Part shown: in pieces, positions 5,757 through 9,069 of the stretch
How the letters are laid out: each line of letters begins with the position of its first letter
How positions within the stretch are numbered: position 1 is the first letter of the stretch
Origin: Alphaproteobacteria bacterium
GTDB lineage: Bacteria; Pseudomonadota; Alphaproteobacteria; Micavibrionales; UBA2020
Direction of reading: 5' to 3'
Assembly: GCA_020853455.1 (NCBI GenBank)
Contig: JADYYV010000028.1
Coordinates: 1-9,069 of the forward strand
DNA: 9,069 bases
Notes under the pieces: model-generated
What the model saw: only the letters and a program-made list of their open reading frames with translations
Database searches by the model: none
Told to the model about the DNA's origin: nothing
Program-made: the position numbers and the translations under genes

Positions 5757-6263
5757 ATGCGTGTCATCAAGAAATATCCTAATCGCCGTCTCTACGACAC
5801 CGAGAAAAGCTCGTATATTACGCTGGCCGAAGTGCACAAGATCATCAAGTCCGGCAAGGATTTCAAGGTCGTCGATGCCGACAGCGGCGAAGACATCACG
5901 CGCTCGATTTTGGTGCAGATCATTATCGATCAGGAAAACGGCGAAACCCCGATTTTCACGACCGACATGCTGACCAAATTCATCCGCTTCTATGACGACG
6001 CGGCGCAGAACCTGTTCGGCGAATTCCTGGAAAAAAACATGCAGATGTTCACCGAACAGCAGAAGAAGTTTCAGGAACAGATGGTGGGCGGCCTGATCGA
6101 CAACCCCGTCACCCGCATCGTTCAGGAAACGACCGAACGCAACCTGATGTTCTGGCAGGACATGCAGCAGAAATTCCTCGACATCGCCACGGCCGGCATC
6201 CGCAACCCAGCGCCCCCCGCGACCGAAGACGACGAACCGAAGTCGAAGAAGAAGCGGAAGTAA
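5757..6263 (+). CDS. phaR: PHA synthesis repressor
   Basis: PhaR is a DNA-binding repressor that also binds PHA granules. When polymer forms it leaves the DNA, and the phasin gene (and often phaR itself) is derepressed. The protein is 168 residues. The N-terminal domain (1-62) has the hallmark KKYPNRRLYDTEKSSYITL, then KVVDADSGEDITRSILVQII. The next segment (65-145, FTTDMLTKFIRFYDD and on) is helical and matches the PHB-accumulation regulatory repeat. The end is a basic KSKKKRK tail. AGAGGGA lies eight bases before the ATG. It is the second gene of the phaBR operon. No clear terminator follows; the sequence turns AT-rich straight after the stop. Confidence 0.95.
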   Translation: MRVIKKYPNRRLYDTEKSSYITLAEVHKIIKSGKDFKVVDADSGEDITRSILVQIIIDQENGETPIFTTDMLTKFIRFYDDAAQNLFGEFLEKNMQMFTEQQKKFQEQMVGGLIDNPVTRIVQETTERNLMFWQDMQQKFLDIATAGIRNPAPPATEDDEPKSKKKRK

Positions 6264-6306
6264 TCGTTAGCTGCGCTATTAATTTTAATGGTTGAATTGG
6301 TGGCGC

Positions 6307-7629
6307 ATGATTTTGCATGATTTCGAAGATATTGTCGGAAGGATTGGGGATACTACCGATGATCTCGAAAGATTTGTGTCTAGCAAAAGTGTTCCTCAGA
6401 TAAGAAAGCTCGCTCTTTCTCTTTCCAAAAGCTTACCAGCAGCAAAGCAAACAACATTACCGCGTTTTTCGTTCATGGCCAATTCTGCTTTGAGTGGCGC
6501 GGGACATCCGTGTTCGAGCATCGATTGCAGAATTCGTAAACTCAACGAATTAGCAGCTTTTTGCAGTTTGTATGCGGACCATGTAGTCGTAGAAGACCCC
6601 TTTGTAGATATTATATTTTCGGGTTCTTCCAAATATCTCAAAGAGGAATTTATATTTGCTATCCAATTAATCAAATATTTATCCCCCTTAATTGAGGCAA
6701 AGCTAATTTCGTTTGCAAGTAAAATGCTCAATATTTGTACTAACTGTCTTGAAACTCATTACGCAATTAATAAAAGCAGTATCGAAAAACGGGAAAGGGA
6801 TTTTAATAGTGTATTAAAGAAAAAGTTTCTTAGAGAATGTAGTGTAACAATCACAAAACATTCTAAGAGTCTTTGCGTCGTAGAACTATCTGGCCCTGAA
6901 GAACTTGTTAATCACGGTCAAAGTTATATTCATGTTACTGGTTCTGATGCTAAAGAGCTTATTAAACAAGGGGGCAATTTTCCTTGGGCTCTGACAAAAA
7001 AAGAAAAAGCTGATTTAGCTATTTATGAAATGAGTGCTGCTCGAATGGTTTCAGATGTTTCGAGCCTTGAAATGCAGTCAAAATATTTGAATATAAATAT
7101 TCTCACTGACAATGATTTACAATTTGATCTTCTTAAACAAATACACACTAAGCAGGTGGCTGCGAACGCAAATAACTTTAGCGAGGCTATTCGTCATTCT
7201 ATGCCTGCTATTTTGAACGCGGACTTAAATGCAATTTTGAAGCTTAGAAAGAACGAATCTGAAGCGTTTAGTGTTTATAGAGATTCATTGAACGCGTTAT
7301 TGGGTAGTGGTCGGAAGTGGGAAAAGAACGAAGTTCAAGAGGCTTTTTCCGACACGGTGCTACCTGAAGTGAACAAGATAAATAAACAAGTTAAGACCTG
7401 GACAAACGGAAAAGTGCGTTCGGTAGGAGCTAAAGCTTTAGTTACCGCCGCGACAGTAACAGCGGGCTTCCAGCTGGGCATCTTGCCGACGGCATATGCA
7501 GAAATCATAGCTCTATTGGGCGGAGTCGAAATGGGTGCAGCTTGCCTTGACGATATTTTATCTACCAAAAAAAAGGCAGCTCCCGCTCAAGAGAGTGATT
7601 TCTATTTTCTATGGCGTCTTAATAAATAA
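6307..7629 (+). CDS. Large AT-rich orphan protein of unknown function
   Basis: The gene encodes 440 residues from the ATG at 6307; a TTG at 6292 would add five. Neither start has a convincing ribosome binding site (only GGTGG three bases before 6307). I recognise no family. Numbered from the ATG, residues 80-140 contain LYADHVVVEDPFVDII and then IKYLSPLIEAKLISFAS, a pattern I associate with uncharacterised bacterial proteins. Residues 165-340 look mainly helical and charged. Residues 378-412 are hydrophobic (ALVTAATVTAGF to AEIIALLGG) and could contact a membrane. The end is ESDFYFLWRLNK. There is no signal peptide and no obvious catalytic motif. Base use is very different from the flanks: 19 of 60 bases are G or C over 6661-6720, against 34 of 60 over 5401-5460 in phaB. 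This points to horizontal transfer. A defence-related role is possible but unsupported. Confidence 0.8.
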   Translation: MILHDFEDIVGRIGDTTDDLERFVSSKSVPQIRKLALSLSKSLPAAKQTTLPRFSFMANSALSGAGHPCSSIDCRIRKLNELAAFCSLYADHVVVEDPFVDIIFSGSSKYLKEEFIFAIQLIKYLSPLIEAKLISFASKMLNICTNCLETHYAINKSSIEKRERDFNSVLKKKFLRECSVTITKHSKSLCVVELSGPEELVNHGQSYIHVTGSDAKELIKQGGNFPWALTKKEKADLAIYEMSAARMVSDVSSLEMQSKYLNINILTDNDLQFDLLKQIHTKQVAANANNFSEAIRHSMPAILNADLNAILKLRKNESEAFSVYRDSLNALLGSGRKWEKNEVQEAFSDTVLPEVNKINKQVKTWTNGKVRSVGAKALVTAATVTAGFQLGILPTAYAEIIALLGGVEMGAACLDDILSTKKKAAPAQESDFYFLWRLNK

Positions 7630-7692
7630 CGCATACAATACGACGCTTCATTTGAAGAAGCCGTGACATACACTCCATTCGCGATGATACTT

Positions 7693-8346
7693 TTACTGGA
7701 AATCGATCGTCACGCGGCGGTTTTCCTGTTTGGGCTGGCCGTCCGGCGTTTCGACCGCGGGGCGGTGTTCGCCGAAGGATTGCTCCTTGATGACTTTGTT
7801 TTCGATGCCGGCGGCTGTCAGGGCGTCGCTGACCGCATCCGTGCGGCGTTCCGACAGGCGGTCGTTGTATTCATCGGGGCCGGCCTTGTCGGCATGGCCG
7901 GAAACGGTCACCATGCTGGGCTTGCGCGAAGTGATTTCCGTCACGGCTTCCGACAGCGTCTGGGCCGCGTCGCTGCGGATGTTCGACTTATCGAAGTCGA
8001 AATATAATGTGTAGGTCTTGGGCGCGGGCGGCGGCGGTTCGGCGGCGACCGCTGCGGGGGCGACGACTTCGGTCACGGCTTCGGCCACAGCCACGCGTTC
8101 AAGGGCGCAGCCGCGGCGAATAAAGCCTTCGGGCGGGGCCACGTATTTCTGGCAGTTTTCGCGATGCTCGTATTCAAAGTAACGCGCCCAGTGGCGGCGG
8201 TCGCGGTTGAACTCCTCCTGCGTCAGGCCGAGGTAATGGATCGAGCCGACTTCGGCCTGCTGCGCCTGTACGGCCTTGGGCATATAAAATGCGCTGGCGG
8301 TGAGGGCAGCGGCGGCAACGGTGAGGGCAAGCATCTTGCGGGTCAT
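7693..8346 (-). CDS. Exported OmpA-family peptidoglycan-binding protein
   Basis: The protein has 217 residues from the ATG at 8346, chosen because GGGAGA lies about eight bases upstream; an ATG at 8394 would add 16 residues before the signal peptide. Residues 1-28 are a Sec signal peptide (basic MTRK, an Ala/Leu-rich core, likely cut after AVQA). Residues 29-85 form a small domain with two cysteines (C65 and C80) that could pair in the periplasm. Residues 88-110 are an Ala/Val/Pro-rich linker with PPPPAPK. Residues 112-217 are an OmpA C-terminal domain: LYFDFDKSNIRSDA, VSGHADKAG, YNDRLSERRTDAV. D153 and R168 correspond to the peptidoglycan-contacting Asp and Arg of OmpA, with the same 15-residue spacing. 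No beta-barrel is present. It is probably a periplasmic envelope protein, unrelated to PHA. Confidence 0.9.
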   Translation of the reverse strand: MTRKMLALTVAAAALTASAFYMPKAVQAQQAEVGSIHYLGLTQEEFNRDRRHWARYFEYEHRENCQKYVAPPEGFIRRGCALERVAVAEAVTEVVAPAAVAAEPPPPAPKTYTLYFDFDKSNIRSDAAQTLSEAVTEITSRKPSMVTVSGHADKAGPDEYNDRLSERRTDAVSDALTAAGIENKVIKEQSFGEHRPAVETPDGQPKQENRRVTIDFQ

Positions 8347-8457
8347 GGGGCGGTCTCCCAATAAGGTGGCGGTTAAACTCTGCAGTCCAACCATAAATTG
8401 TCGCGGCTTGTTCCTTGGCGAGTATGGTAATTTTATTATCAGGAACGTGCCTTATCT

Positions 8458-8487
8458 ATTATACCAGCCGGAAGTTAACAAATTGAA
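8458..8487 (-). promoter_or_regulatory. Candidate promoter of the OmpA-family gene
   Basis: On the minus strand a perfect TATAAT (8463-8458) is preceded after 18 bases by a weak -35, TTCAAT (8487-8482). Transcription would start near 8451, giving a leader of about 105 bases. It diverges from the phasin promoter, with the two -35 boxes about 23 bases apart. Confidence 0.4.
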
Positions 8488-8510
8488 AATGTTGAATTTA
8501 TTGGCAAGAG

Positions 8511-8538
8511 TTGACAAAAACACCCGAAATCCTATATG
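8511..8538 (+). promoter_or_regulatory. Strong sigma-70-like promoter of the phasin gene
   Basis: A perfect TTGACA (8511-8516) and TATATG (8533-8538) are 16 bases apart. Transcription would begin near 8545, leaving a leader of about 85 bases. High expression fits a phasin, which is usually among the most abundant granule proteins. Confidence 0.65.
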
Positions 8539-8570
8539 TTGCATAGCAGCAATGGTGCGGTGCAGCATTG
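8539..8570 (+). promoter_or_regulatory. TGC-rich repeated element, candidate PhaR operator
   Basis: Directly after the phasin -10 lie TTGC-N6-GCAA (8539-8552) and the near-identical copies GCAGCAATG (8546-8554) and GCAGCATTG (8562-8570), 16 bases apart. PhaR proteins of other alphaproteobacteria are known to bind TGC-rich, CTGC/GCAG-type sites at phasin promoters. Position over the start of transcription suits a repressor. The operator role is inferred. Confidence 0.45.
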
Positions 8571-8617
8571 TGATTCTTTAGGATATTTAGAACTGGCTAC
8601 ATCAACACGACAACATT

Positions 8618-8622
8618 AGGAG
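8618..8622 (+). promoter_or_regulatory. Ribosome binding site of the phasin gene
   Basis: AGGAG stands seven bases before the ATG at 8630, a near-optimal arrangement that fits high expression. Confidence 0.7.
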
Positions 8623-8629
8623 CTACAAC

Positions 8630-9004
8630 ATGAACAACGAAATCTTCGAAACCCTGAACAAACTGACCCAGCAGACCCTCGCGAACTGGCAGAAACTCGG
8701 CGAAACCAACCTGAAAATCAGCGAAAAACTGCTCTCCGAGCAAGTCGAGCTGACCGCTGCTCTGGTCGAAGCGACCACCGCACAGGCTGAAGCCGCTGCA
8801 AAAACCAAAGACGTGAAAGAACTGGCTTCCCTGCAAGCTGAACTCGCTCAGGAAACCGGCAAACTGCTGCTCGACAGCGCACGTTCGGCTGCCGACATCA
8901 TCGCTGAAGCTGGCAAGACCTACAACCAGCTGTTCGAAACCACCCTGAAAGCGTCGACTGACTACGGTCAGAAAACCGCTTCCAAAGCGAAAAAAGCAGC
9001 GTAA
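8630..9004 (+). CDS. Phasin, PHA granule-coating protein
   Basis: Phasins coat PHA granules, limit their fusion and influence their number and size. This one has 124 residues, almost wholly helical, with no signal peptide and no cysteine or proline. Residues 1-60 contain FETLNKLTQQTLANWQKLGE and an Ala-rich heptad-like stretch (VELTAALVEATTAQAEAAAK). Residues 62-112 continue as ELASLQAELAQETGKL and YNQLFETTLKAS. The tail is Lys/Ala-rich (KTASKAKKAA), like PhaP proteins. Codon use is GC-ending and highly biased, as in abundant proteins. The strong promoter, long TGC-rich leader and good ribosome binding site fit PhaR-controlled high expression. It lies 2.4 kb from phaR, with the AT-rich orphan and the OmpA-family gene between. 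The family call is secure; which phasin (PhaP number) is not known. Confidence 0.9.
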   Translation: MNNEIFETLNKLTQQTLANWQKLGETNLKISEKLLSEQVELTAALVEATTAQAEAAAKTKDVKELASLQAELAQETGKLLLDSARSAADIIAEAGKTYNQLFETTLKASTDYGQKTASKAKKAA

Positions 9005-9069
9005 TATAAGCGCCAGCTTTTAACTCTTCTTAGTCGGGATGCAGAAATGACAAATAGCGCAACTGCAAA

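Noticed and set aside
4962..5837. Minus-strand open frame of 291 codons opposite phaB
   Set aside because: It is an antisense shadow of a gene with a complete short-chain dehydrogenase signature.
7645..7661. Possible hairpin GCTTC/GAAGC between the AT-rich gene and the OmpA-family gene
   Set aside because: The stem is only five base pairs with competing pairings and no T tract, too weak to call a terminator for these convergent genes.
9008..9021. AAGC-GCCA-GCTTTT after the phasin stop as an intrinsic terminator
   Set aside because: The stem has four base pairs and the T run is broken after four; not enough to support a terminator.
9047..9069. ATG near the right edge as the start of a further gene
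   Set aside because: Only seven codons remain in the window and no clear ribosome binding site precedes it.
1..9069. CRISPR arrays, tRNA or rRNA genes, insertion sequences
   Set aside because: No regularly spaced repeats, no RNA-gene-like segments and no transposase or terminal inverted repeats were seen on reading both strands.

Overview
The window reads as a chromosomal segment of a proteobacterium, most likely an alphaproteobacterium. The support is moderate to high GC coding sequence, a PhaR-type PHA regulator, a small phasin of the alphaproteobacterial kind, and an intergenic CCCCTCTCC/GGAGAGGGG palindrome of a type common in that class. No sequence search was possible, so this assignment is an inference.

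Layout. (1) Positions 2-2064, plus strand: a tight run of the 3' end of a GTP cyclohydrolase II-like gene of the uracil-catabolism type (URC1), uracil phosphoribosyltransferase (upp), and a two-domain protein joining a HAD phosphatase to a 2H-phosphoesterase-like domain. (2) Positions 2079-4650, minus strand: phaE and phaC, the two subunits of a class III polyhydroxyalkanoate (PHA) synthase, followed by a palindrome and a small AT-rich orphan gene. (3) Positions 4920-6263, plus strand: phaB (acetoacetyl-CoA reductase) and phaR (PHA-responsive repressor), divergent from phaEC across a 269-bp intergenic region with candidate promoters on both strands. (4) Positions 6307-7629: a large AT-rich orphan gene of unknown function. 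(5) Positions 7693-8346, minus strand: an exported OmpA-C-domain protein. (6) Positions 8630-9004, plus strand: a phasin with a strong sigma-70-like promoter and a long TGC-rich leader. The last 65 bases hold no supported gene.

How the genes fit together. PhaB supplies (R)-3-hydroxybutyryl-CoA, PhaC/PhaE polymerises it, the phasin coats the granule, and PhaR probably represses phasin (and possibly pha) transcription until polymer is present. No beta-ketothiolase (phaA) lies in the window. The first block looks like part of the URC uracil-degradation route, in which UPRT turns uracil into UMP and the GTP cyclohydrolase II-like enzyme acts afterwards. The HAD-2H protein starts inside the upp stop codon, so it is likely made together with UPRT.

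Most worth a second look: the HAD-2H fusion coupled to upp, the AT-rich 440-residue orphan between phaR and the phasin, and GC-rich TGC elements shared by the three pha promoters.
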